NCBI RefSeq assembly: GCF_034930985.1
Contig: NZ_JAYGIM010000008.1
Span: 124,001-188,000, forward strand
Direction: 5' to 3'
Length of the DNA stretch: 64,000 nucleotides
From: Arcicella lustrica
GTDB taxonomy: Bacteria > Bacteroidota > Bacteroidia > Cytophagales > Spirosomataceae
The notes under the pieces are model-generated. The model saw only the letters and a program-made list of their open reading frames with translations, did not search any database and was not told where the DNA came from. The position numbers and the translations under genes were made by a program. Positions 26,571 to 34,377 of this stretch are shown here, one piece after another (position 1 is the first letter of the stretch; each line of letters begins with the position of its first letter).

Positions 26571-27233
26571 ATGCTAGAACTCAAAAATATTTTCCGTTGG
26601 TATAATTCAGGCGTAAATCGGGCTTTCGTTTTGCGTGATATAAGTTTAACTATTGAACAGGGAGAATTTGTTTCTATCATGGGACCTTCGGGCTCTGGAA
26701 AATCTACGCTTTTACATGTTTTAGGAATGATGGACGAACCCAATGAAGGCGAATATTCATTTTTGGGAGAAAACGTACTGAAAATCAAAGAAAAACAGCG
26801 TGCAGAATTATACAAAAAACACATTGGTTTTGTATTTCAAGCGTATCATTTGATTGATGAACTAACGGTGTATGAAAACATAGAAACTCCACTATTATAT
26901 CATGGCATTGGTTCTTCTGAAAGAAAATCGATGGTCGCTGATATTCTGGACAGATTCAATATTGTTGGTAAAAAAGACCTATTTCCCAATCAGCTTTCGG
27001 GTGGGCAACAACAATTGGTGGGCATTGCTCGTGCTATTATTACAAAGCCCAATTTGATTTTGGCAGATGAACCTACAGGCAATCTGAATTCAAAACAAGG
27101 ACAGGAAATAATGGAATTATTTAAAACATTGAACGAAGAAGGCGTAACCATTATTCAAGTAACTCACTCAGAGAAAAATGCTACTTATGGAAGCAGAGTA
27201 ATTGAGTTATTGGATGGACGCATCGAAAGATAA
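26571..27233 (+). CDS. ABC transporter ATP-binding protein (MacB/LolD type)
   Basis: A 220-residue nucleotide-binding subunit with every motif intact: Walker A GPSGSGKST (38-46), Q-loop Gln90 in GFVFQ, signature LSGGQQQ (142-148), Walker B LILADEP (162-168) with catalytic Glu167, and H-loop His199. The PNQLSGGQQQLVGIARAI and ADEPTGNLN wording is that of the MacB/LolD/FtsE family, which serves FtsX-type permeases. It is the only ATPase gene in a window with eleven such permeases and closes the array, followed directly by a terminator. It must dimerise and couple to at least the permease at 24105; serving the other ten as well is an inference. Confidence 0.95.
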   Translation: MLELKNIFRWYNSGVNRAFVLRDISLTIEQGEFVSIMGPSGSGKSTLLHVLGMMDEPNEGEYSFLGENVLKIKEKQRAELYKKHIGFVFQAYHLIDELTVYENIETPLLYHGIGSSERKSMVADILDRFNIVGKKDLFPNQLSGGQQQLVGIARAIITKPNLILADEPTGNLNSKQGQEIMELFKTLNEEGVTIIQVTHSEKNATYGSRVIELLDGRIER

Positions 27234-27258
27234 AAAATTTAGTTTTGGTTTAAGTGTT

Positions 27259-27290
27259 AGTCGCTCATTGATATTCAGTGAGCGACTTTT
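27259..27290 (+). terminator. Terminator after the ATPase gene
   Basis: Arms AGTCGCTCA (27259-27267) and TGAGCGACT (27279-27287), loop of 11, then TTTT. It ends the array and abuts the 3' end of the convergent protease gene. Confidence 0.75.
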
Positions 27291-28629
27291 ATATCAGTCT
27301 TTTCAAATTTACCGTTGTAAAAATCACTTCTTGTCCCCTTTTCACCACCATACTAATCGGCTTGCCTTCCCCTTTTTGAAAGATTTTATATATATCAGTA
27401 ATTGATATATCTTTATAAGACTTATTATTGATAAAAATCACTCTATCTCCTTGCTGTAAACCTGCCAAATGAGCTGGAGAATTTTCAATAATTCTTTCAA
27501 TCAAAAACTCATGATAATCACTTCCACTTGCCAATAATTCCATTCCACTCATATTGTGTTCGAATGGTTCTTTCATTCTTCTATTAATCGGTTTTAACAC
27601 CACATATTTATCCCGATAATTGAAAGTAACTTTAAATCTTCTGAGAAACTCACAACCAATATTTCCTTGACGTTCAGAAAAATTAGTTGGTTTTAAATGA
27701 TAAGATGAGCTATCAGGAAATGAAGCGACTACATTATTTAGCTCGTATTTTCCGAATTTTATTTTAGGCAATCGTCCTAAATTTCCATTAATGATACCAC
27801 TCAAGCCACGTCCTAATTGAGCTTTCACAACTTTAGGGGGCAATTGAATATTAAATTTCTTATTTACTTCAATCGAAATGGCATGTCCTGCACCAGTATC
27901 CAATAATACTTTTATAGGTACTGTTTGGTCGCCATTTACTAATTCTACAGCATCCAAATAAGGTTTATTTTCTTCAATTGTTATCGGGAAACGTTGTCCT
28001 TTAGACGTTTTGTATTTATAATGTTCGGGGTTTTCTAAAACGATTTGATTGACCGAAAAATCAATTGTTACGGCAAAACGATTGAAAAGGTCATATCCAA
28101 TAATTCCATGAATGGGTTTTCCTACAAATTCGCTAAGTTTTAAAATATCATTTTTCAGTACTACGATATTCTGGCGATAACCAATTACGTCTCCCATTTT
28201 TATCGTATTATCAATCACAATGCCCGCTTCTAAGTCATTTCCAACACCAACGCCCGCTATTTTCACATTTCTGCTGTATAGCATTCCTTGTTTTTCAGCC
28301 ACTTTTGAGTCTGTCACAATAATAGAACTCACACCCGTATCAAGGATAAATCTTAGCGTATCAGAGTTATTAATTCTGATAGGTACAATCACCAAATTGG
28401 CGTGAAGTTCAAAAGGAATGACGGAGATTTTTCTTTTCTTTACTAACTGAAAACCAAAGTTTTCTTCAATGGCAGGTTTGAATTTTAATTTTTTAGGTCT
28501 TTCACTTCGAACATAAGTGCTTACCCTTACACCTCCATTATTTTGTTCAGCATAACTCGTAGAGTCTTGACAATACCCTGCCAGCGGTAAAGTACTGAAC
28601 AATAATATTTTATGCCAAGCCAGTTTCAT
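27289..28629 (-). CDS. Secreted aspartyl protease family protein with two DTG motifs and a PDZ domain
   Basis: A 446-residue exported protein. The frame opens 18 codons earlier at 28683, but the Met at 28629 begins a clean signal peptide (MKLAWHKILLFSTLPLAGYCQ) and is preferred. Two retropepsin-like halves each carry a catalytic-type motif: FILDTGVSS (DTG 97-99) and LLDTGAGHA (DTG 244-246), with HGIIGYDLFNRF and GNIGCEFLRRF as the matching second signatures of each lobe. A C-terminal PDZ domain spans about 360-445 (ENSPAHLAGLQQGDRVIFIN). Architecture fits the Bacteroidota aspartyl protease/PDZ family; both lobes on one chain could form an intramolecular active site as in pepsins. Target proteins unknown. 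It is convergent with the ATPase gene and alone in its transcription unit. Confidence 0.85.
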   Translation of the reverse strand: MKLAWHKILLFSTLPLAGYCQDSTSYAEQNNGGVRVSTYVRSERPKKLKFKPAIEENFGFQLVKKRKISVIPFELHANLVIVPIRINNSDTLRFILDTGVSSIIVTDSKVAEKQGMLYSRNVKIAGVGVGNDLEAGIVIDNTIKMGDVIGYRQNIVVLKNDILKLSEFVGKPIHGIIGYDLFNRFAVTIDFSVNQIVLENPEHYKYKTSKGQRFPITIEENKPYLDAVELVNGDQTVPIKVLLDTGAGHAISIEVNKKFNIQLPPKVVKAQLGRGLSGIINGNLGRLPKIKFGKYELNNVVASFPDSSSYHLKPTNFSERQGNIGCEFLRRFKVTFNYRDKYVVLKPINRRMKEPFEHNMSGMELLASGSDYHEFLIERIIENSPAHLAGLQQGDRVIFINNKSYKDISITDIYKIFQKGEGKPISMVVKRGQEVIFTTVNLKRLI

Positions 28630-28959
28630 GATAAGAGTCGTTTTTCTTATCTTAAATATCGGGATAATATTACTTATTTCCAAAGAGTTACATTAAAAAA
28701 TTAATGTTTATTCAAAGAAAAATACCGAAAATATTTATAAAATTTTATTCATGAATATTATGTGATTGAAAGTGGGGATATGATTGATTCCAATTTTGTA
28801 AAAACAAAATCCAACCTTTCTGTTTTTTATGTTGTCTTTCTTGTAGAATTTTCAAAATATTCACCTTTAAGATGAAGATACTTATGGCTTTTTGTTTTTT
28901 AGAATTGTGATAAGAAGTACTTTTGTCAAAATATCTAATTTATAATTAACCAAAAAACA
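28630..28959. other. Intergenic region of 330 bases between divergent genes
   Basis: AT-rich spacer between the protease gene (-) and tpiA (+). I see the tpiA promoter candidate near its right end and nothing else supportable; no ORF with coding character. Confidence 0.6.
28892..28925 (+). promoter_or_regulatory. Probable tpiA promoter
   Basis: TACTTTTG at 28918-28925 matches TAnnTTTG; TTTG at 28891-28894 lies upstream with a spacing of 23, a little long. The start codon is 34 bases downstream. Confidence 0.45.
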
Positions 28960-29721
28960 ATGAGAAAGCAAATTGTAGCAGGAAACTGGAAAATGAATAA
29001 AACAGCCGAAGAAGCCTTGATTTTGGCATCTGAAGTTGTAAATATGGTGAAAGACGAAGTAAATACTGATGTGCAAGTAATTATTGCTCCACCAGCGATT
29101 TACTTATCGACACTTCAAAAATATACAGAAACAGCTCCAAATATTGGCATTGCTGCACAAAATTGTTCTAACAAAGCTTCTGGTGCATATACTGGTGAAA
29201 TTTCAGCTTCAATGTTGAAATCAATTGGTGTTACTCATGTAATTCTTGGACACTCAGAGCGTCGTGAGTATTTCAAAGAAACAAATGAACAATTGGCAGA
29301 AAAAGTAAACATCGTTCTTGAAAATGGTTTAACGCCAATTTTCTGTTGTGGTGAATCATTAGAAATGCGTCAAGGTGGAGATTTTCTTGCTTTCGTTGCT
29401 TCTCAATTGACCGACAGCCTTTTCCATCTTTCTCCAGAAGATTTCGCTAAAGTGGTAATCGCTTACGAACCAATCTGGGCAATCGGAACTGGCTTAACAG
29501 CTTCTTCTGAACAAGCACAAGAAATGCACGCTTATTTAAGAGGACATTTAGCAACTAAATACGGTCAGGAAGCAGCAGATAACACTTCTATTCTTTACGG
29601 TGGAAGTTGTAATGAGAAAAATGCCCAAGAATTATTTGCTTGCGCAGATGTAGATGGCGGATTAATCGGTGGAGCATCGTTGAAATCTCGTGAGTTTACA
29701 AACATTGCAAAATCATTTTAA
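28960..29721 (+). CDS. tpiA: Triosephosphate isomerase
   Basis: A 253-residue cytoplasmic TIM-barrel enzyme interconverting dihydroxyacetone phosphate and glyceraldehyde 3-phosphate in glycolysis and gluconeogenesis. Motifs: AGNWKMNK with substrate-binding Asn9 and catalytic Lys11, ILGHSERR with electrophilic His98, AYEPIWAIGTG with catalytic base Glu170 and the start of the flexible phosphate loop, and ILYGGSCNEKNA and GLIGGASL for phosphate binding. Length is normal for the family and nothing is missing. It stands alone, with its own promoter-like site and a 14-bp hairpin right after the stop codon. Confidence 0.98.
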   Translation: MRKQIVAGNWKMNKTAEEALILASEVVNMVKDEVNTDVQVIIAPPAIYLSTLQKYTETAPNIGIAAQNCSNKASGAYTGEISASMLKSIGVTHVILGHSERREYFKETNEQLAEKVNIVLENGLTPIFCCGESLEMRQGGDFLAFVASQLTDSLFHLSPEDFAKVVIAYEPIWAIGTGLTASSEQAQEMHAYLRGHLATKYGQEAADNTSILYGGSCNEKNAQELFACADVDGGLIGGASLKSREFTNIAKSF

Positions 29722-29725
29722 GCAT

Positions 29726-29759
29726 TGAACCCCGTTTAGCAAAAACTAAACGGGGTTCA
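29726..29759 (+). terminator. Hairpin after tpiA
   Basis: Perfect 14-bp stem, TGAACCCCGTTTAG (29726-29739) and CTAAACGGGGTTCA (29746-29759), loop of 6. No T-run follows, so it may stabilise the 3' end rather than terminate by the classical mechanism. Confidence 0.6.
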
Positions 29760-29856
29760 GTAAAAATGTTTGTTTCACTACCCTACATTTCTCGTTACCT
29801 ATTTTTAATACATTGATCCTCTTTGAAACTTATTCTCTCAATTGCTTAATTAATAT

Positions 29857-30747
29857 ATGCTCTTTAAAAAACTCAATTCTCTTGAAAAATTATATCTAAA
29901 AAACACGAACAAAGAAGCTTATCAAAATTATAAATACCAATTAAAGGTAAATGATTTGCCTTCGATTAACTTTTTAGATACCCCTAAAGCCCTTGTCGAT
30001 TTTAAACACAGTGGGCATCTTGGCGATATAATTTATGCTATTCCAGCGATGTATGCTTTGGCTGAAAATGGTAAGATAAATCTTCATTTAAATATCGGTC
30101 AAAGAATAAAAGTTGATGGTAATCATCCGCTAAAAGATATTGGTTTGAATGAAAAGTCGGTTGCGATGTTAGAGCCACTTTTAGCTTTACAAAACCAATT
30201 TCAACAAATCGACATCTTTAAGAACCAAGCAATAGATTACGATTTAGACATTTTTAGGCAATTTACATTTGATCACACAAAAGGACACATCAGCAGGTGG
30301 TACTTTAACTGCTTTGCAGTAAGCTATGATTTAAGCAAACCTTGGCTAGTTGTACCAAAAAATACTTCAATGAGCGATAAAATCGTTATTGCAAGAAGTA
30401 CTCGTTACAATTCACCCATGATAGACTATTCTGTTCTAAAAAAATATAACAATCTAGTTTTTGTGGGTTTGTCAGAAGAGTTTAAGTTGATGAAAGCGAT
30501 TATACCTAACCTTGAGTATGCCAGAGTAAGCAATTTTTTGGAGATGGCAAGTATCATTGCCGGTGCAAAATTATTTATTGGGAATCAATCATTCCCTTAC
30601 GCTATCGCAGAAGCTTTAAAAACACCAAGAATGCTAGAAAGTTATTACAAATGTCCAAATGTAATTCCTGAAGGAGCCAACGGCTTTGAATTTTCGTTTC
30701 AACCTCAGTTTGAGTTATTAATTAAAAAATTAATTGCCCAACTATAA
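29857..30747 (+). CDS. Glycosyltransferase family 9-like protein (tentative)
   Basis: A 296-residue soluble protein. The N-terminal FKHSGHLGDIIYAIPAMYAL resembles the GD-(I/V)-(I/L)-(L/Y)-(A/T)-x-P opening of ADP-heptose/GT9 enzymes, and LFIGNQSFPYAIAEALKTP near 242-260 resembles their nucleotide-sugar site (FIGNDSGPMHLAAAL type). The middle part has no clear match to GT9, so the donor and acceptor are unknown. Its stop codon is 12 bases from a family 2 glycosyltransferase gene, so the two probably act on the same surface glycan. An enzyme of another GT-B family is the main alternative. Confidence 0.6.
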   Translation: MLFKKLNSLEKLYLKNTNKEAYQNYKYQLKVNDLPSINFLDTPKALVDFKHSGHLGDIIYAIPAMYALAENGKINLHLNIGQRIKVDGNHPLKDIGLNEKSVAMLEPLLALQNQFQQIDIFKNQAIDYDLDIFRQFTFDHTKGHISRWYFNCFAVSYDLSKPWLVVPKNTSMSDKIVIARSTRYNSPMIDYSVLKKYNNLVFVGLSEEFKLMKAIIPNLEYARVSNFLEMASIIAGAKLFIGNQSFPYAIAEALKTPRMLESYYKCPNVIPEGANGFEFSFQPQFELLIKKLIAQL

Positions 30748-30759
30748 ACCTCTATAATC

Positions 30760-31626
30760 ATGAAAATTGCGGCAGTAGTAATACTTTATCATCCAACTGA
30801 AAATACTTTAGACAATATCAAAACGTATGCTAAAGCTGTTGATAAAGTATATGTCTTTGATAATACTGAAGAAGGGACATTTCTAAAAAAGAATTTGATG
30901 GAAATTCCCAATATCACTTATTTACATGATAACCACAATGCTGGTATTGCCAAAAGATTGAATACTAGTGCGCAAATGGCAATTAATGAAGGCTTTGATT
31001 GGTTATTGATGATGGACCAAGATTCTAAATTTGAAGGAAATGCAATTCAATATTATTGGGATGGAGTAAGCAAATTTCCACACCCAGAGAATGTAGGATT
31101 ATTTGGTCCACAATTCTCACGTAATAATAAACAATCGTTAGCACAATCAAGCTATCAAGAAATTGATGGAATGATTACTTCAGGAACACTTTTAAATCTT
31201 AATATCTATCAACAAATAGGAAAATTTGATGAAGCGCTATTCATTGATGCTGTTGATATTGAATACTGTTTGAGAGTTCAAAAAGCAGGCTTTAAAATGA
31301 TTCAATTAATCAACGTTTTCATTCAGCATGAATTAGGACAAACCGAAAAGAAAGCGTCTATTAAAACACTCTACTTAATTAAAAAAGAAAAAGAATTACA
31401 TTCTCCGTTAAGATATTATTATATGTATCGTAACAATCTTTATGTACAATCTAAGTATAAAGGCTTTGACAAACAAACGATGCAAAAAATCAATCGAAAT
31501 GCAATGTCTTTTCTAAAAAAAGGTTTTTTCTACGGCAGTAATTCATGGGAAATAGTAAAATACATCGTTGAAGCCAGACGAGATTTCAAGCAAAATAAAA
31601 TGGGAAAGTACCAATCAAACACTTAA
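30760..31626 (+). CDS. Glycosyltransferase family 2 (rhamnosyltransferase-like)
   Basis: A 288-residue GT-A fold enzyme. IAAVVILYHPTENTLDNI opens the nucleotide-binding fold, VYVFDNTEEG follows, NAGIAKRLNTSAQMA is the typical rhamnosyltransferase motif, and LLMMDQDSKF carries the metal-binding DxD (near residue 90). DAVDIEYCLRVQKAGFKMIQ matches the acceptor/catalytic region with the Glu-Tyr-Cys pattern of family 2 rhamnosyltransferases. Donor sugar is therefore likely dTDP-rhamnose or a related sugar, but this is not certain. It pairs with the upstream gene and is convergent with the next, with only three bases between stop codons and no terminator hairpin. Confidence 0.85.
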   Translation: MKIAAVVILYHPTENTLDNIKTYAKAVDKVYVFDNTEEGTFLKKNLMEIPNITYLHDNHNAGIAKRLNTSAQMAINEGFDWLLMMDQDSKFEGNAIQYYWDGVSKFPHPENVGLFGPQFSRNNKQSLAQSSYQEIDGMITSGTLLNLNIYQQIGKFDEALFIDAVDIEYCLRVQKAGFKMIQLINVFIQHELGQTEKKASIKTLYLIKKEKELHSPLRYYYMYRNNLYVQSKYKGFDKQTMQKINRNAMSFLKKGFFYGSNSWEIVKYIVEARRDFKQNKMGKYQSNT

Positions 31627-31629
31627 TAA

Positions 31630-32715
31630 TCAGCGTATTTTATATTTTGCAAATACTGGGTAATGATCTGAAGATTTAATATGGTCATGCGTTTGGAAAT
31701 CTAATACTTCTATTGATTCACTGCAAAATTGGTTATCAATTCTAACAAATCTTGGACTACGATTAAGTGTAAAACCAAAACCATTTCCAGCTTCCTCAAA
31801 AGCATTTTTCAATCTATCACGAATATGTCCGTAGGCATTTCCGTAAGGCGTTTCATTAAAATCACCACAAACAATTACTGGAAAAGGACTTTCATCAATC
31901 AATCTTTCAATTTGTTCTATTTCTTCTGCATGATTCACAAAACCTGTTTTTAAACTTGATAAAATAGATTTGGTCTCATCCTTAGCCTGAGAATACGACT
32001 TCTCTTTTACTTCCTCTACAACTCTTTTCACTCTAATTCCCATCGACTGGAGTTGTAAATTAATTACTCTTATCGTATCCTTTTCCATGGCTATATCAGC
32101 CAATAAATAGCCATTACCATTATCTTTTCCAGGCTCTTGTCCAAATAAACTTTTTTCTTCGTGAATGATGGGATACTTTGAAAAAATCGCTAATGAAAAT
32201 ATTCTATGCGTACCATAAATACTATTAATCACATAGTAGGGGTTCTCTTTGGTAATGGCTTCAAAAACCCTGAAATCTTTTTCATTACTCATACTACTAA
32301 ACTCCTGAAAACATTTAATGTCTGCATTGGTTTCTGAAACATAAGTAACAGATGCTTTCGTTTTGTCTTTATTAAATGGATAACTATTATGGTAAAAACC
32401 AAAAACATTATAATCTAATACCGACAAACTTTTATCGGATTCCTTAGCAGTATGAAAGCTAAAAGTTCTTCTAATAAATGGATAACCAATGAGTAAAACA
32501 ACAAGAGGAAGAAGCATTCGGGAAGGTCTGATAAATAGCCACATAAGAGCAATGATGGCACAAAGTATCATCACTATTGGCAAACTCATCATCATGAAAC
32601 CAACAAACCAATGGTCAATCACCAAAGTATAAGCTAATAAATAGGTAAAAAGAGTATATATACACAAAGGAAGACTCGTTAGCCACAAAAGAGAAGTTGC
32701 AATTTTTTTCAGCAT
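31630..32715 (-). CDS. Membrane-anchored endonuclease/exonuclease/phosphatase family protein
   Basis: A 361-residue protein with two or three membrane helices (about 5-28, 38-62, 66-80), then an EEP-fold catalytic domain. Signature blocks: SVLDYNVFGF, CFQEFSS (metal-binding Glu), VIVCGDFNETPYGNAY (GDFN) and SSDHYPVFAKY (SDHxP). The active residues Glu, Asp, Asn, Asp and His are all present, so it is likely an active phosphodiesterase or phosphatase facing the periplasm. The frame opens at 32745, but a -7-like element (32743-32750) overlaps that codon, so the Met at 32715 is preferred. Substrate unknown; nucleic acids, sugar phosphates or phospholipids are all possible. Confidence 0.85.
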   Translation of the reverse strand: MLKKIATSLLWLTSLPLCIYTLFTYLLAYTLVIDHWFVGFMMMSLPIVMILCAIIALMWLFIRPSRMLLPLVVLLIGYPFIRRTFSFHTAKESDKSLSVLDYNVFGFYHNSYPFNKDKTKASVTYVSETNADIKCFQEFSSMSNEKDFRVFEAITKENPYYVINSIYGTHRIFSLAIFSKYPIIHEEKSLFGQEPGKDNGNGYLLADIAMEKDTIRVINLQLQSMGIRVKRVVEEVKEKSYSQAKDETKSILSSLKTGFVNHAEEIEQIERLIDESPFPVIVCGDFNETPYGNAYGHIRDRLKNAFEEAGNGFGFTLNRSPRFVRIDNQFCSESIEVLDFQTHDHIKSSDHYPVFAKYKIR

Positions 32716-32742
32716 GATGTAATCTTGGCGGTTAGCTTTAGA

Positions 32743-32777
32743 CAAAAGTACAAATTAAGAATGTCTTGAATAAACAA
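32743..32777 (-). promoter_or_regulatory. Possible promoter of the EEP-family gene
   Basis: Read on the - strand, TACTTTTG (32743-32750) fits TAnnTTTG; a TTG lies at 32775-32777 after 24 bases, longer than usual. It supports the start codon at 32715. Confidence 0.35.
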
Positions 32778-32853
32778 AGCCTAATGAATATTTTGGTTTG
32801 CAAGCTTTTTTATAACATTAACAGAAAAGTATCAATTTTATTTCTGTAATTAA

Positions 32854-32884
32854 TTGTTAGATTAATAATTATTTCCTAATTTTG
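32854..32884 (+). promoter_or_regulatory. rpmB promoter
   Basis: TTG at 32854-32856, 20 bases, TAATTTTG at 32877-32884: a full match to the Bacteroidota consensus. It gives a leader of about 80 bases before rpmB. Confidence 0.65.
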
Positions 32885-32923
32885 CATTCCATTTCGGAAA
32901 ACACTGGTAATCAAGTCTATTAC

Positions 32924-32940
32924 ATCGCTCAAAAAGCGAT
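32924..32940 (+). other. Small hairpin in the rpmB leader
   Basis: ATCGCT (32924-32929) and AGCGAT (32935-32940) pair around CAAAA, 28 bases before the start codon. Possibly part of a ribosomal-protein leader; weak evidence. Confidence 0.3.
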
Positions 32941-32968
32941 TTTACATAACAAATAAAAGAATTTTATC

Positions 32969-33208
32969 ATGGCGAAGGTTTGTCAATTAACAGGAAGAAA
33001 AACACAAGTTGGAAATAACGTTTCTCACGCTAACAATAAAACTAAGCGTAAATTTTTTCCAAACTTACACACTAAGAAATTTTTCTTAGAATCAGAAGGT
33101 GTATGGGTACAGTTGAAAGTTTCAGCAAAAGCTATCCGTACTATCAACAAAAAAGGCTTAGAAGCTTCTTTAGTAGATGCTGCTCGTAGAGGTACTTTAA
33201 GTTTATAG
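32969..33208 (+). CDS. rpmB: 50S ribosomal protein L28
   Basis: A 79-residue basic protein of the large ribosomal subunit. MAKVCQLTGRKTQVGNNVSHANNKTKRKFFPNL is the L28 signature region (the run covers residues 1-33) and the tail KAIRTINKKGLEASLVDAA fits the family. Only one Cys remains, so this is a zinc-free form. In many Bacteroidota rpmB is followed by rpmG (L33); here it is followed by two hairpins and then a gene on the other strand, so it stands alone. Confidence 0.97.
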   Translation: MAKVCQLTGRKTQVGNNVSHANNKTKRKFFPNLHTKKFFLESEGVWVQLKVSAKAIRTINKKGLEASLVDAARRGTLSL

Positions 33209-33225
33209 TACTCCTAAAATATTTT

Positions 33226-33262
33226 CAAAAGCCTCTTCGGATTCACTTCGAAGAGGCTTTTG
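33226..33262 (+). terminator. rpmB terminator
   Basis: Perfect 14-bp stem CAAAAGCCTCTTCG (33226-33239) and CGAAGAGGCTTTTG (33249-33262), loop of 9. Confidence 0.75.
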
Positions 33263-33280
33263 TTATTTATCAAGAAGCCC

Positions 33281-33321
33281 AAACAAAAATGACAACTCTT
33301 TTGAAGTTGTCATTTTTGTTT
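33281..33321. terminator. Second, bidirectional terminator between rpmB and fabI
   Basis: Perfect 17-bp stem AAACAAAAATGACAACT (33281-33297) and AGTTGTCATTTTTGTTT (33305-33321), loop of 7. T-rich on both strands, so it can end rpmB (+) and fabI (-) transcripts. Confidence 0.75.
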
Positions 33322-33360
33322 AGAAATATTTATTGGAATTAGGCTAATGAATGTTTTAAA

Positions 33361-33404
33361 ACAATTTTTCGATTCAACACTCTGCACTCATAACTCCATA
33401 TTTT
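33361..33404 (-). repeat. Trace of spacer repeat downstream of fabI
   Basis: On the - strand, just after the fabI stop codon, GGAGTTATGAGTGCAGAGTG resembles the GAGTTnnGAGTGCGGAGTG start of the permease spacers, and has the same position relative to the gene end. Confidence 0.45.
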
Positions 33405-34214
33405 TTAACCCATTCTTGCTACAATTTCTTCTGAAATACCTACTGCACTGAAACCTCCATCATGGAAAAGGTTTTGCATCGTTACTTTCTTCGTCAAGTC
33501 AGAGAATAAAGTAATTACATAATCAGCACATTCATCCGCAGTTGCATTTCCTAATGCCGACATTTCGTTGGCATATTCATAGAAAGCATTAAATCCTGAA
33601 ATACCTGTACCAGCGGTGGTTTTAGTTGGTGATTGCGAAACAGTGTTTACTCTTGTTCCATTTTTCTTTCCATAATGATAACCATAAGAACGAGCTATCG
33701 ATTCTAACATCGCTTTTGCTTGTGCCATATCAGTATAATCAGGAAAAGAACGTTGTGCAGCGATATAAGATAAAGCTACTACTGAACCATTATCAGCAAT
33801 AGCATCCATTTTATCAGCAACTTGCAACATTTTGTGGAATGATAAAGCTGAAACATCTAAAGATTTCATAAACCATTCGTAGTTCAAATCGCCATAAGGA
33901 CGGTTTTTACGGATGTTAGTACTCATACCAATTGAATGCAATACAAAATCAATTTTCCCACCCAAAGCATCCATTGAACCTTCGTAAAGTTTTTCCAAAT
34001 CTTCTACAGAAGTAGCATCCGCTGGAATAATCTTAGCTTCGCATTCTTCAGCTAATTTGTTGATTTCTCCCATTCTCATGGCTAAAGGAGCATTCGTAAG
34101 TGTGATAATTGCGCCTTCTTCTTTAGCACGTTGAGCCACTTTCCAAGCGATAGAGTTGGAATCTAATGCTCCAGAAATAATTCCTCTTTTTCCTTTTAAT
34201 AAACCGTATGACAT
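33405..34214 (-). CDS. fabI: Enoyl-[acyl-carrier-protein] reductase (NADH)
   Basis: A 269-residue Rossmann-fold enzyme that carries out the last reduction of each fatty acid elongation cycle. GIISGALDSNSIAWKVAQ is the atypical cofactor loop of FabI (IAW as usual), HSIGMS follows strand 4 and the catalytic pair is Tyr160-x6-Lys167 in YTDMAQAKA, with Tyr150 as the second conserved tyrosine. SQSPTKTTAGTGI corresponds to the PIKTLAxxGI substrate loop, here with Ser-Pro-Thr wording. It is monocistronic. Downstream (33361-33404) there is a short trace of the same low-complexity text that fills the permease spacers. Confidence 0.95.
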   Translation of the reverse strand: MSYGLLKGKRGIISGALDSNSIAWKVAQRAKEEGAIITLTNAPLAMRMGEINKLAEECEAKIIPADATSVEDLEKLYEGSMDALGGKIDFVLHSIGMSTNIRKNRPYGDLNYEWFMKSLDVSALSFHKMLQVADKMDAIADNGSVVALSYIAAQRSFPDYTDMAQAKAMLESIARSYGYHYGKKNGTRVNTVSQSPTKTTAGTGISGFNAFYEYANEMSALGNATADECADYVITLFSDLTKKVTMQNLFHDGGFSAVGISEEIVARMG

Positions 34215-34349
34215 TTTTTTGATTTCTGATTGTTGATTTTAGTTTAAAATAAATTATTCCTGAACGAAGCTTCTTAATATGAATATGAGCTTCATTTTAA
34301 AATAATTAAGTATTTTAGTTGTATGCTAAAATCAAGGTTAAAATTTGTC

Positions 34350-34357
34350 CAAAAGTA
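34350..34357 (-). promoter_or_regulatory. Possible -7 element for fabI
   Basis: Read on the - strand, TACTTTTG fits TAnnTTTG, 136 bases before fabI. No TTG at a good distance. Confidence 0.3.
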
Positions 34358-34377
34358 CTATTTTTTTTCTTAAAACC

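Noticed and set aside
34345..34377. TTG start for the GNAT protein.
   Set aside because: The ATG at 34378 matches the family start, and the extension overlaps the fabI -7-like site.
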